A DNA stretch of 43,484 nucleotides from Paracoccaceae bacterium (GCA_027000645.1 JALTNO010000283.1:1-43484); one strand, 5' to 3'; shown: positions 9,580 to 19,570, numbered from the stretch's first letter. The notes: a model not told the origin generated them from the sequence alone. Numbers and translations: made by a program.

Positions 9580-10662
9580 ATGCCGGGGCGGCTGATTGCC
9601 GATCTGCTTGAGGCGGTGCCGATGCCGGCGCTGCTGGTGGACCGGGCCGAGCGCGTCGTCGCCGCCAATGCTGCCGCGCAACGACTGCTGGGCGAGGGAC
9701 TGGCCGGGCGGCATGTCTCGCTGTTCCTGCGTCAGCCGCCGGTGCTCGCGGCGATCGAGGCCAGCCTGCGCGACGGCCGCCCCCGCACCGCCCGTCACCA
9801 CGCCGATTCGCCGGCCGGAGAAACCGTCTACGAAGTGACCTGCCGGCCTGTTCACGACATTCCCCCGGGCGATGGCGAGGACGGCGAAGGGGCGCTGCGC
9901 GACGGGCTGCTGTTGTGCCTGCGCGACGTGACCGACATGCGCAAGGCGACCGAGATGCGCCGCGATTTCGTCGCCAATGTCAGCCACGAGCTGCGCACGC
10001 CGCTGACCGCGCTCATGGGCTTCATCGAAACCCTGCGCGGCCCGGCCCGCGACGACCCGGCGGCGCGCGAACGCTTCCTGTCGATCATGGAGGCCGAGGC
10101 CGCGCGCATGAACCGGCTGGTATCGGACCTGTTGTCGCTCAACCGCGTGGAAAGCGAGGAACGCGTGCGTCCGCAGGCGCGGGTGGAGCTGCGTGGCATC
10201 CTCGACTCCACCCTGCGCACGCTGGCGCCGGTGGCCGAAGGCGCCGGCGTCGCGCTGAAGCTGGAGGCCCCCGATGGCGCGGTCGAGGTTCCGGGCGATC
10301 CGGATCAGTTGCGGCAGATCTTCGTCAACCTTGTCGAGAATGCGATCAAGTATGGCGGCTCGGGCGGCCGGGTGACGGTGACGCTGACCCGCGTCGATCA
10401 CAACCCGGCGCTGCGCGGCCCGGCGGTGCGGGTGGCGGTCGCGGACCGGGGGCCGGGCATCGAATCGCACCACCTGCCGCGCCTGACCGAGCGGTTCTAC
10501 CGCGCCGATGCGCATCGTTCGCGCGCCCTGGGTGGAACCGGGCTGGGACTGGCCATCGTCAAGCACATCGTAAACCGCCACCGCGGGCGGCTGAAGATCG
10601 ACAGCCGCCCCGGCGAAGGTGCGACCTTTACCGTGAGCCTTCCCGCGAACCGGCCCGGATGA
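9580..10662 (+). CDS. phoR: phosphate regulon sensor kinase PhoR-like
   Basis: PAS, FVANVSHELRTPLTALMGFIETLRG, NAIKYG, GGTGLGLAIVKHI; upstream of pst operon. Confidence 0.85.
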   Translation: MPGRLIADLLEAVPMPALLVDRAERVVAANAAAQRLLGEGLAGRHVSLFLRQPPVLAAIEASLRDGRPRTARHHADSPAGETVYEVTCRPVHDIPPGDGEDGEGALRDGLLLCLRDVTDMRKATEMRRDFVANVSHELRTPLTALMGFIETLRGPARDDPAARERFLSIMEAEAARMNRLVSDLLSLNRVESEERVRPQARVELRGILDSTLRTLAPVAEGAGVALKLEAPDGAVEVPGDPDQLRQIFVNLVENAIKYGGSGGRVTVTLTRVDHNPALRGPAVRVAVADRGPGIESHHLPRLTERFYRADAHRSRALGGTGLGLAIVKHIVNRHRGRLKIDSRPGEGATFTVSLPANRPG

Positions 10663-10768
10663 GCGCGCGCCCTGCCTAGGCCCGGCACCGGCAGACCGGC
10701 TCCGGCCACGGGCGCCATGCAGTCCCCGAATGGCAGCCTTGCGGCGAATTGCGCGGTCGATCCCCGAT

Positions 10769-10801
10769 CTGTCATGAAACTGTTACGTAACCGTCACAAA
10801 A
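10769..10801 (+). promoter_or_regulatory. Pho box (three 7-mers at 11-bp period)
   Basis: CTGTCAT-GAAA-CTGTTAC-GTAA-CCGTCAC-AAAA upstream of pstS. Confidence 0.85.
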
Positions 10802-10881
10802 GCTTTGACCGGAATCGGTAGCCACTGCCGCGAGATCGTCACGGGGATGATCGCATCAACTTCCAACGCACGGAGACACGC

Positions 10882-11880
10882 ATGTCTTTCCTGAAAATTG
10901 CCGCTTCCGCCCTGGTCGTCGCCGGCATTTCGGCCTCGGCCGCCGCTGCCCGCGAACAGATCCGCATCGTGGGTTCATCCACGGTGTTCCCGTTCTCGAC
11001 CGCCGTGGCCGAGCAGTTCGGCAAGACCACCGATTTCAAGACCCCGGTGGTGGAATCCACCGGCTCGGGCGGTGGGCTGAAGCTGTTCTGCGCCGGTGTC
11101 GGGCAGGAACACCCCGACATCGCCAATTCCTCGCGCCGGATGAAGGCCAAGGAATTCAGGACCTGCCAGGAAAACGGCGTCACCGACATCACCGAGGTGG
11201 TCATCGGCTTTGACGGCATCGTCATCGCCAATGCCATGGAAGCGCCCGAGTTTTCCCTCACCCGCGCGCAGCTGTGGACCGCGCTGGCCGCCGCCGGCCC
11301 GCGGCCCAAGACCTGGGACGAGGTGGACCCCTCGCTGCCGGCCACGAAGATCGAGGTTCTCGGCCCGCCGCCCTCTTCGGGCACCAGAGATGCCTTCGAG
11401 GAGCTGGTGATGATCGAGGGTTGCCGCGCGGCCGGCAACGAAAAGTCCTTCTGCAAGAAGGAAGGCAAGGAAGTCCGCGATGACGGCCCCTATGTCGAGG
11501 CGGGCGAGAACGACAACCTGATCGTCTCCAAGCTGGAGGCCAATCCCAATGCGCTGGGCATCTTCGGCTTCTCCTTCCTCGACCAGAACGCCGACGCCAT
11601 CAAGGGCGCCTGGGTGGACGATGTGGAACCCACCTTCGAGAACATCTCGGACGGCTCCTACCCGGTGTCGCGTTCGCTCTACTTCTACATCAAGAATGCC
11701 CATGTGGGGGTGGTGCCCGGGATCCGGGAATACGCCACCGAGTTCCTCTCGGACGCGGCCACGGGCGAGGACGGCTATCTCGTGGACAAGGGGCTGATCC
11801 CGCTGCCGAAAGAGCGCCACGACGAGATGCGCGAGGCGGTGGCCGGGCTGGTCCCGATGACCGGCGAAGGGCTGAACTGA
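10882..11880 (+). CDS. pstS: phosphate ABC transporter substrate-binding protein
   Basis: signal peptide then REQIRIVGSSTVFPFSTAVAEQFGK...ESTGSGGGLKLFC. Confidence 0.93.
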   Translation: MSFLKIAASALVVAGISASAAAAREQIRIVGSSTVFPFSTAVAEQFGKTTDFKTPVVESTGSGGGLKLFCAGVGQEHPDIANSSRRMKAKEFRTCQENGVTDITEVVIGFDGIVIANAMEAPEFSLTRAQLWTALAAAGPRPKTWDEVDPSLPATKIEVLGPPPSSGTRDAFEELVMIEGCRAAGNEKSFCKKEGKEVRDDGPYVEAGENDNLIVSKLEANPNALGIFGFSFLDQNADAIKGAWVDDVEPTFENISDGSYPVSRSLYFYIKNAHVGVVPGIREYATEFLSDAATGEDGYLVDKGLIPLPKERHDEMREAVAGLVPMTGEGLN

Positions 11881-11956
11881 AGCGGCATGAGACAGGCGGC
11901 CGGCACGGGTGCCGGTCGCCGGGCTGCATCCGAGGGCGGGCAAACGGGGCGCAAAC

Positions 11957-13333
11957 ATGACCACGATCCTGGCAGTTCTGGTTCTTCTGGCGGCGCTGGC
12001 GGCCTTTGTCCTGGGGCGGCAGCGGGCCGTGCAGCTGGCCGGATCCACGCCTTCGGCACTGCATTCGCGGCCGGCCTATCACGGGGCGTTCGGCCTGCTG
12101 GTGGTGCTGCTGTCGGGATGGGGGGCGCTGATCCTGGTGGCAAGCATCTCGGCCTGGCATGTGGAACAGGCGCTGATGGACCAGATCGCCCGGGCCGCCC
12201 CGGGGACCGAGATCATCGAGCGCCAGCTGATCCTGTCCGATGCCCGCGCGTTGGCCGCCGGGCGCGTGGCCTCCTCCACCGACGAGCTGCGCCAGCAGGT
12301 GGCGGCGCGCTATGCCTCGCTGGTCACGATCTGGGGCTGGGTCCAGATGGGGGTGGTGCTGGGGGTCACGGCGCTGGCCTTCGGCTGGTCGCTGCGCAGG
12401 ATCGCGCTGGACTGGCGGGCCCGGAACCGGACCGAGGCGATCGTCAAGGCGATCCTGGCGGTGACCGCGGCGGTGGCGGTGCTGACCACCATCGGCATCG
12501 TCCTGTCGCTGATCTTCGAGACCGTCAGCTTTTTCGGCAATATCGGCTGGCGGGTGGACAAGTTCCTGTTCGGTACCACCTGGAGCCCCCTTTCGGGCAT
12601 CAGCGCCGGCCGGATCGACCCGGACAAGGTGGGGGTGGTTCCCCTGTTCGCCGGCACCCTGATGGTGACCTTCATCGCCATGGCGGTGGCGGTTCCGATC
12701 GGGCTTTTCGCCGCGATCTACCTTTCCGATTTCGCCGGGCCCCGGGCGCGGGCGGTGGCCAAGCCGATGCTGGAGCTTCTGGCCGGCATCCCGACGGTGG
12801 TCTACGGCTTCTTCGCGGCCATCACCGTGGCGCCGCTGCTGCGCGACGGGGGGGGCGCGCTGGGGCTGTCCATTGCCTCGGAATCGGCGCTGGTGGCGGG
12901 GCTGGTCATGGGGGTGATGATCATTCCCTTCATCTCGTCCCTGTCCGACGACGTGATCAACGCGGTGCCGCAGGCGCTGCGCGACGGGTCCTATGCTCTG
13001 GGTGCCACCAGGGCGGAAACCGTGACCAAGGTGGTCCTGCCGGCGGCGCTGCCGGGGATCGTCTCGGCCGGGCTGCTGGGGTTTTCGCGGGCGGTGGGCG
13101 AGACCATGATCGTGGTCATGGCGGCCGGGCAGGGGGCGAACCTGACTGCCAATCCGCTTGAGGCGGTGACCACGGTGACGGTGCAGATCGTGATGCTGAT
13201 CACCGGCGATACCGAGGCCACCATTGCCGCCGGTCCGGCCTTTTCGCTGGGGTTCACGCTGTTCGTGATCACCCTGCTGATGAATGTGGCGGCCCAGAAG
13301 CTGGTGGCCCGCTACCGCGAAATCTATGACTGA
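11957..13333 (+). CDS. pstC: phosphate ABC transporter permease PstC
   Basis: LFAGTLMVTFIAMAVAVPIGLFAAIYLSDFA...GFSRAVGETMIVVMAAG. Confidence 0.94.
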   Translation: MTTILAVLVLLAALAAFVLGRQRAVQLAGSTPSALHSRPAYHGAFGLLVVLLSGWGALILVASISAWHVEQALMDQIARAAPGTEIIERQLILSDARALAAGRVASSTDELRQQVAARYASLVTIWGWVQMGVVLGVTALAFGWSLRRIALDWRARNRTEAIVKAILAVTAAVAVLTTIGIVLSLIFETVSFFGNIGWRVDKFLFGTTWSPLSGISAGRIDPDKVGVVPLFAGTLMVTFIAMAVAVPIGLFAAIYLSDFAGPRARAVAKPMLELLAGIPTVVYGFFAAITVAPLLRDGGGALGLSIASESALVAGLVMGVMIIPFISSLSDDVINAVPQALRDGSYALGATRAETVTKVVLPAALPGIVSAGLLGFSRAVGETMIVVMAAGQGANLTANPLEAVTTVTVQIVMLITGDTEATIAAGPAFSLGFTLFVITLLMNVAAQKLVARYREIYD

Positions 13334-15137
13334 GGGCGCAGACATGGCGGACCCGGCCCGTTCCACCCCCCGTTTCACCCATGGCAGGCTGATCGATGCG
13401 GAAAAGACCAATCCGCGCCTGCGCAGGCGCCGCCGCGCGGTGTGGCGGCTGAAGGCCTACGGCATCGCGGCCATCGTGGTCTCGGCGCTGGCGCTGCTGG
13501 CGCTTCTGTCCTCGGTGGTGGTGCAGACGGGCAAGGCGCTGACCGAGTCCTACATCACCCTGCCGGTGACGCTGGACGCGGCGAAGATCGACCCCGACGG
13601 CACGGGCGAGCCGAAGGTCATCCTGCGCGGCGATTTCGGAGCCATCACCAAGCAGGCGCTGCGCGAGCTCTTCCCGCAAGTGAAAAGCCGCAAGGCGAAG
13701 AAGCAGCTCTACGGGTTGGTCTCGTCGGGCGCCGCCTTCGAACTGGCAGCGAAGGTGGCGGCCGATCCGTCGCTGCTGGACCAGAGGATCACCTTCGACT
13801 TTCTCGCCTCGGACGTGACCGACCTCTATCTCAAGGGCGAATTCGGCCGGCTGAACCCGATGCCTGCCGGGGGCGCGCTGAGCGTCGCGAAGAAGGGCCG
13901 GATCTACGAGATCACCAGCACCGCCCCCGATTTCGCCGCCGCGATGGAGCAGATCCGGGCCCGCCTGAGCAACGATGCGCGGCTTTTGCGGGTGAAGGCG
14001 GCGCTTCAGAACAACGGCGCGGCGGCGTTCCGCCAGCGCGCCGAAGAGGCCGAAACCGAAGAGGCCCGCGCCAAGGCGCTGGCCGAGGCCGACTCGCGCG
14101 CGGCCCGGCGCGACGCGTTTCTGGCCGAGGCGGCGAAGCTGGAGGCGCGCGCCGCCGGCACCGGCGCCGAAAAGCTGACCCGCCGCGACCGGTCGCTGAT
14201 GATCCACGTGGCCGGCGGCTGGCTGAAGCTGACCAGGATCGCCCCCGACCGGGCCGAGGCGGTGGCGCTCACCCCCCTGAGCGCGCCGGTCGAGGGCGAG
14301 ACGGAGTGGTCCTTCTACCTTTCCGACCTGCCCGAATCCGCGCGCAAGTTTTCCGACCTGTCTGTGGCGCTGGTCGAGGATCTGGCCGCGCGCGGGGCGG
14401 TGAAAAGCGTGTTCAACTGGCGCTTCTTCACCGCCAGCGATTCGCGCGAGCCGGAACTGGCCGGCATTCGCGGCGCGGCGGTGGGGTCGTTCTGGACCAT
14501 GCTGGTGACCTTCCTGCTGGCCTTCCCGGTGGGGGTGCTGGCGGCGATCTATCTCGAGGAATTCGCCCCCCGCAACCGCATCACCGCCTTCATCGAGGTC
14601 AACATCAACAACCTTGCGGCGGTGCCGTCGATCATCTTCGGGCTGCTGGGGCTGGCGGTGGTGATCGGGTTCATGGGCGTGCCGCGCTCGTCGCCGCTGG
14701 CGGGGGGGATCGTGATGGCGCTGATGACGCTGCCGACGATCATCATCGCCTCGCGCGCGGCCATTGCCGCGGTGCCGCCCTCGATCCGCGAGGCGGCGCT
14801 GGGGGTGGGGGCCTCGCACCAGCAGGCGGTGTTCCACCACGTGCTGCCGCTGGCGGTGCCGGGGATGCTGACCGGCGCCATCCTGGGCATGGCCCGCGCG
14901 CTGGGCGAGACCGCGCCGCTGATCATGATCGGCATGGTGGCCTTCATCGTCGATGTGCCGCGCGGCATCACCGACAGCGCCACCGTTCTGCCGGTGCAGA
15001 TCTACCGCTGGTCGGATTTCCCCGAACGCGCCTTCGAGGCCCGCACCGGCGCGGCAATCGCGGTTCTGCTGCTGTTTCTGGTGGCGATGAATGCTATTGC
15101 AATCCTGTTGCGCCGCCGTTTCGAACGCCGCTGGTAG
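13326..15137 (+). CDS. pstA: phosphate ABC transporter permease PstA with long N-terminal/periplasmic extension
   Basis: [47 protein letters not shown]...[15 protein letters not shown]. Confidence 0.93.
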   Translation: MTEGADMADPARSTPRFTHGRLIDAEKTNPRLRRRRRAVWRLKAYGIAAIVVSALALLALLSSVVVQTGKALTESYITLPVTLDAAKIDPDGTGEPKVILRGDFGAITKQALRELFPQVKSRKAKKQLYGLVSSGAAFELAAKVAADPSLLDQRITFDFLASDVTDLYLKGEFGRLNPMPAGGALSVAKKGRIYEITSTAPDFAAAMEQIRARLSNDARLLRVKAALQNNGAAAFRQRAEEAETEEARAKALAEADSRAARRDAFLAEAAKLEARAAGTGAEKLTRRDRSLMIHVAGGWLKLTRIAPDRAEAVALTPLSAPVEGETEWSFYLSDLPESARKFSDLSVALVEDLAARGAVKSVFNWRFFTASDSREPELAGIRGAAVGSFWTMLVTFLLAFPVGVLAAIYLEEFAPRNRITAFIEVNINNLAAVPSIIFGLLGLAVVIGFMGVPRSSPLAGGIVMALMTLPTIIIASRAAIAAVPPSIREAALGVGASHQQAVFHHVLPLAVPGMLTGAILGMARALGETAPLIMIGMVAFIVDVPRGITDSATVLPVQIYRWSDFPERAFEARTGAAIAVLLLFLVAMNAIAILLRRRFERRW

Positions 15138-15160
15138 GGGCCGCCCGGGGGATTGGTGCG

Positions 15161-15961
15161 ATGAATGACATGCGATTTGTGGAGAGACAGGTGACCACCA
15201 CCACCGAGATCAAGTTCGCCGCCCGCAACGTCAACGTCTTCTATGGCGACGCGCAGGCGATTCACGACGTCAGCGTGGACATCGAGGACAAGACCGTGAC
15301 CGCCTTCATCGGTCCGTCGGGCTGCGGCAAGTCCACCTTCCTGCGCTGCCTCAACCGGATGAACGACACCATCCCGATCTGCCGGGTGGAAGGCGACATC
15401 CGCCTCGACGGCGAGGACATCTACGACCGGCGGGTGGATCCGGTGCAGCTCAGGGCCCGCGTCGGCATGGTGTTCCAGAAGCCCAACCCCTTCCCCAAGT
15501 CGATCTATGACAACGTGGCCTACGGGCCGCGCATCCACGGGCTGGCCGCCAGCAAGGCGGAGCTGGACGAGATCGTCGAACGCGCCCTGCGCCGCGGCGC
15601 TCTCTGGGACGAGGTCAAGGACCGGCTGGATGCGCCCGGCACCGGTCTGTCGGGCGGCCAGCAGCAGCGGCTGTGCATCGCCCGGGCCGTGGCCACCGAG
15701 CCCGAGGTGCTGCTGATGGACGAGCCGTGCTCGGCGCTCGATCCGATTGCCACCGCGCAGGTGGAAGAGCTGATCGACGAGTTGCGCGAGCGCTATTCGG
15801 TGGTGATCGTGACCCATTCCATGCAGCAGGCGGCGCGGGTGAGCCAGAAGACCGCCTTCTTCCATCTGGGCCATCTTGTCGAGTTCGGCGAGACCGGGCA
15901 GATCTTCACCAACCCCGAAGATCCCCGCACCGAAAGCTACATCACCGGCCGCATCGGCTGA
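15161..15961 (+). CDS. pstB: phosphate ABC transporter ATP-binding protein
   Basis: [55 protein letters not shown]. Confidence 0.97.
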   Translation: MNDMRFVERQVTTTTEIKFAARNVNVFYGDAQAIHDVSVDIEDKTVTAFIGPSGCGKSTFLRCLNRMNDTIPICRVEGDIRLDGEDIYDRRVDPVQLRARVGMVFQKPNPFPKSIYDNVAYGPRIHGLAASKAELDEIVERALRRGALWDEVKDRLDAPGTGLSGGQQQRLCIARAVATEPEVLLMDEPCSALDPIATAQVEELIDELRERYSVVIVTHSMQQAARVSQKTAFFHLGHLVEFGETGQIFTNPEDPRTESYITGRIG

Positions 15962-15977
15962 GCAGGGAGTCCGCGCC

Positions 15978-16682
15978 ATGACCGAACATCACATCGCTTC
16001 CGCCTTCGACCGCGATCTCGAGGCGATCCAGGCCCGGATCATGAAGATGGGCGGGCTGGTGGAGGCCGCGATCAAGGACGCTGCCCGGTCGCTCGAGACC
16101 CGCGACGAGGAGCTGGCCGAAAAGGTGCGCCGGGCTGACGCGGCCATCGACGAGCTGGAAGACCTCATCAATGCCGAAACCGCGCGGGTGATCGCGCTGC
16201 GCGCGCCCACGGCCAGCGACCTGCGCATCGTGCTGGCGGTAATGAAGATCGCGGCCAATCTCGAACGGATCGGGGATTATGCCAAGAACATCGCCAAGCG
16301 CACGGTGGTCCTGGCGCAGGTACCCCCGGTCGGCGACAGCGCCGCGGCGCTGCGGCGCATGGCGCGCGAGGTGGCGCGGATGCTCCAGGATGCGCTGGAC
16401 GCCTATGTGCAGCGCGATGTGGAACTGGCGGCGGACGTGATCGAGCGCGACCGCGACGTGGACCAGATGTACAACGCGCTGTTTCGCGAGCTGCTGACCT
16501 TCATGATGGAGGATGCCCGCAACATCACCCCGGCCATGCATCTGCATTTCATTGCCAAGAACATCGAGCGCATGGGCGATCACGTCACCAACATTGCCGA
16601 GCAGCTGATCTACCAGGTGACCGGGCAGCGCCCGACCGAGGAACGGCCCAAGGCCGACCGCACCTCGACCGGCGGCGGCTGA
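15978..16682 (+). CDS. phoU: phosphate signaling complex protein PhoU
   Basis: IKDAARSLETRDEELAEKVRRADAAIDELE...NLERIGDYAKNIAKR...MGDHVTNIAEQ. Confidence 0.96.
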   Translation: MTEHHIASAFDRDLEAIQARIMKMGGLVEAAIKDAARSLETRDEELAEKVRRADAAIDELEDLINAETARVIALRAPTASDLRIVLAVMKIAANLERIGDYAKNIAKRTVVLAQVPPVGDSAAALRRMAREVARMLQDALDAYVQRDVELAADVIERDRDVDQMYNALFRELLTFMMEDARNITPAMHLHFIAKNIERMGDHVTNIAEQLIYQVTGQRPTEERPKADRTSTGGG

Positions 16683-16692
16683 GGGGGCGGCG

Positions 16693-17382
16693 ATGGCGGG
16701 CGATCAGCCGCTGGTTCTGGTGGTCGAGGACGAATCGGCCCAGCGCGAGGTTCTGGCCTACAACCTCGAGGCCGAGGGGTTCCGGGTGGCCCGCGCCGCC
16801 GATGGCGAAGAGGCGATGCTGCTGGTGGCCGAGGATCGCCCCGACGTGATCGTTCTGGACTGGATGATGCCGCGGCTGAGCGGGATCGAGGTCTGCCGGC
16901 GGTTGAAGCTGCGCCCCGAGACGCGGACGATCCCGGTCATCATGCTGTCGGCCCGCACCGAAGAGGTGGACCGTGTGCGCGGGCTGGAGACGGGGGCGGA
17001 TGATTACGTGGTCAAGCCCTACTCGGTGGTCGAGCTGATGGCGCGGGTGAAGGCGCAGCTGCGCCGGGTTCGTCCGGCCTCGGCCGGGGTGCGGCTGGAA
17101 TTCGGGGATATCGTCCTTGATGCCGAAACCCATCGGGTCAGCCGGGCCGGGCGCGAGCTGAAGCTGGGCCCGACCGAGTTCCGCCTGCTGGCGGCGCTGA
17201 TGGAACGGCCGGGGCGGGTGTGGAGCCGCGAAAGCCTGCTGGACCGGGTGTGGGGGCGCGACGTCTATGTGGATACGCGGACGGTGGATGTGCATATCGG
17301 CCGGCTGCGCAAGGCGCTGACGCGCCATGGCGGCGCAGATCCCGTGCGTACGGTGCGTGGCGCGGGCTATGCGCTGGGATAG
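16693..17382 (+). CDS. phoB: phosphate regulon response regulator PhoB
   Basis: PLVLVVEDESAQREVLAYNLEAEGF...LDWMMPRLSGIEVCRRLK; winged-helix DNA-binding domain. Confidence 0.95.
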   Translation: MAGDQPLVLVVEDESAQREVLAYNLEAEGFRVARAADGEEAMLLVAEDRPDVIVLDWMMPRLSGIEVCRRLKLRPETRTIPVIMLSARTEEVDRVRGLETGADDYVVKPYSVVELMARVKAQLRRVRPASAGVRLEFGDIVLDAETHRVSRAGRELKLGPTEFRLLAALMERPGRVWSRESLLDRVWGRDVYVDTRTVDVHIGRLRKALTRHGGADPVRTVRGAGYALG

Positions 17383-17407
17383 GGACGGGGACGGATCGGA
17401 GCAGCGG

Positions 17408-17475
17408 GGAGGGGGCTCTGCCCCCTCGGCCCTGCGGGCCTCACCCCCGGAGTATTTCAGGCAAGATGAAGGGGG
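17408..17475 (+). repeat. dispersed intergenic repeat copy 2
   Basis: GGGGGCTCTGCCCCC...CCCCCGGAGTATTTCAGGCAAGATGAAGGGG, 25 bp after phoB stop. Confidence 0.85.
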
Positions 17476-17483
17476 CTGCGGTT

Positions 17484-18263
17484 TCAGAGATCGAGCTCGA
17501 CCCAGACCGGGACGTGATCCGAGGGCTTTTCGCGGCCGCGGATTTCGCGGTCGATGCCGGCGTCGGTCAGCAGGTCGGCGGCCTGGGGGGTGAGCAGGAT
17601 GTGGTCGATCAGGATGCCGTTGTTTCGCGGCCACGCACCGGCCTGGTAGTCCCAGAAGGAATAGTGGCCGGGGCCGGGATGGCGGACGCGGAAGCCGTCG
17701 GTAAAGCCCAGGTTGAGGACGCGGCGGAAGGCGGCGCGGGTTTCGGGAAGGAACAGGGCGTCCGATTCCCAGGCCTCGGGGCGGGCGGCGTCCTCGCGCC
17801 CGGGGATGACGTTGTAGTCGCCGGCCATCAGCGCCGGTTCCTCGCTGCGGAGCAGTTCCCTGGCGCGGCCGTGCAGGCGTTCCATCCAGGCGAGCTTGTA
17901 GTCGTATTTCGGCCCCGGCGCGGGGTTGCCGTTGGGCAGGTAGAGCGCGCACAGCCGCAGGGCGCGTTCGCCGACCACCGTGGCCTCGATCCAGCGCGCC
18001 TGTTCGTCCCCGTCGTCGCCGGGCAGGCCGCGCGAGACGTCTTCGAGCGGCAGTTTCGACAGGATCGCGACGCCGTTGAATCCCTTCTGTCCGTGGGTTT
18101 CCACGTTGTATCCGCGATCCTCGAACAGGGCGCGGGGGAAGTTCTCGTCCAGCGACTTGATTTCCTGCAGCAGTGCCACGTCCGGGCGGGCCTCGTCCAG
18201 CCAGTCGCACAGTGGCTGGGCGCGGGCCCTGATTCCGTTGATGTTGAAGGTGGCGATCTTCAT
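17484..18263 (-). CDS. xth: exodeoxyribonuclease III
   Basis: MKIATFNINGIRARAQPLCDWLDEARPDVALLQEIKS...DYNVIP...SDHVPVWVEL. Confidence 0.95.
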   Translation of the reverse strand: MKIATFNINGIRARAQPLCDWLDEARPDVALLQEIKSLDENFPRALFEDRGYNVETHGQKGFNGVAILSKLPLEDVSRGLPGDDGDEQARWIEATVVGERALRLCALYLPNGNPAPGPKYDYKLAWMERLHGRARELLRSEEPALMAGDYNVIPGREDAARPEAWESDALFLPETRAAFRRVLNLGFTDGFRVRHPGPGHYSFWDYQAGAWPRNNGILIDHILLTPQAADLLTDAGIDREIRGREKPSDHVPVWVELDL

Positions 18264-18355
18264 GCGGCTCTCCCGTCGATGCGGGATCTATTGCAGGTGA
18301 GGGTGCGCGGGGCAAGCCGGCGGGCGAAATGACGGCCGGGGAGATGCGACAAATC

Positions 18356-18398
18356 CGACAGGTCTGCGGGTTTTCGAATGTTTGCCATGGACCTGTCG
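18356..18398. repeat. 9-bp inverted repeat CGACAGGTC-N25-GACCTGTCG
   Basis: perfect arms upstream of ORF 18436..18753. Confidence 0.6.
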
Positions 18399-18435
18399 CC
18401 TGTGAATGCTAGATTTGAAGCATGAGAGGTGAACC

Positions 18436-18753
18436 ATGCCGAAACTTGTCAAGCTTTACATTCGCAACGTTCTGATCGGCTTTGCCGTGGCGGGCGCATT
18501 CGTTGGGATGCTCTTGTGGTTCAACGTGATGAACCTGTGGCACCTGGTGACGTCGTCGGATGCCGGCATTCTGGCGGTCGGCATCCTGTGGTTCGCGCAT
18601 GGTGTCGTCTTTGCCGGCGTGCAGTTCGCATTGGCGGTGATGGCCATGGCCGAGCGCGAGGATGGCGGGCCGCGGCGCGGATCTCCGGTGGTCGATCTGT
18701 GGCGGCCGGTTCGGGTGCGTGCCGAGGCGAAGGCCGACCCCGTCCGCCGTTGA
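18436..18753 (+). CDS. small predicted membrane protein of unknown function
   Basis: two hydrophobic segments (VLIGFAVAGAFVGMLLWF; ILAVGILWFAHGVVFAGVQFALAVMAM); AGAGGTG ribosome-binding site. Confidence 0.75.
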   Translation: MPKLVKLYIRNVLIGFAVAGAFVGMLLWFNVMNLWHLVTSSDAGILAVGILWFAHGVVFAGVQFALAVMAMAEREDGGPRRGSPVVDLWRPVRVRAEAKADPVRR

Positions 18754-19059
18754 GAGCCGGCCGGCGCCGGGCATTGTCCGCGCCGGCGATCGGGCGCCGG
18801 GGCGAATGATCGAGAAACGGTTGGTTGCGCAGGGGCGGCGGGACCACCAGCAACCGTGCGGTCATGATTCCCGAGGACCTGCATGTACAGGTGGGCGCCA
18901 GGTAATCAGGCCAGGACCTGAACAGAGCCAGCTCCCTCGGAATTGTGTAAGGCCACCGGAATGCGACCCGTCACGCGAAGGGCAGAACCCGCCTGCGCCT
19001 AGGTAAGTGGTGCGGCGCTGCGGGGCAAGGGGGGAAGCGGCAATTTTCGCTTGATTATC

Positions 19060-19074
19060 GTTCCCGAAATGTTC
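19060..19074 (+). promoter_or_regulatory. alphaproteobacterial LexA/SOS box GTTC-N7-GTTC
   Basis: GTTCCCGAAATGTTC directly upstream of mmcB. Confidence 0.8.
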
Positions 19075-19085
19075 ACCATGATTCC

Positions 19086-19538
19086 ATGGTACGGGACATG
19101 CGATGCGGACAGAGGCTTGCCCGCGGGGTGACACGGCACCTGCGCGGGCGCGGTTTTGCCTCGATCGAGGAATTCGTGCCCGAACGCGGTTTGCGGGTGG
19201 ACGTGATGGCGCTGGGGCCGCGTGGCGAGTTCTGGGTGGTGGAGTGCAAGTCGGGCCGCGCCGATTTTCTTTCCGATTCGAAGTGGCGCGGATACCTGGG
19301 CTGGTGCGATCGGTATTTCTGGGCGGTGGACGTGGATTTCCCGCTCGAGATCCTGCCGCAGGAAAGCGGGGTGATGATCGCCGATGCCCATGGCGCCGAA
19401 ATCCTGCGCATGCCCGTCAAGGCGCGCCTTGCCCCGGCACGCCGCAGGGCGCTGATGCAGAGATTTGCCATGGATGCGGCGCGACGGCTGCAGGCGATGC
19501 GCGACCCCGCGCTCGGGATGTTCGGCCAGGCGTCCTGA
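19086..19538 (+). CDS. mmcB: MmcB family DNA repair protein
   Basis: RVDVMALGPRGEFWVVECKSGRADFLSDSKWRGYLGWCDRYFWAV; alternative start 19098 has a better ribosome-binding site. Confidence 0.88.
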   Translation: MVRDMRCGQRLARGVTRHLRGRGFASIEEFVPERGLRVDVMALGPRGEFWVVECKSGRADFLSDSKWRGYLGWCDRYFWAVDVDFPLEILPQESGVMIADAHGAEILRMPVKARLAPARRRALMQRFAMDAARRLQAMRDPALGMFGQAS

Positions 19539-19570
19539 GGCGGGCCCCGGAAGGCGGCCTCGTGCGCCGC

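Noticed and set aside
13442-15160. N-terminal part of the 839-aa ORF ending in PstB
   Set aside because: It is an out-of-frame read of pstA; the pstB gene starts at 15161.
18800-19010. Possible SRP RNA, 6S RNA or RNase P RNA
   Set aside because: Lacks the GGAAGG-type SRP loop, RNase P core and 6S architecture I can recognise; kept only as an unclassified structured element.
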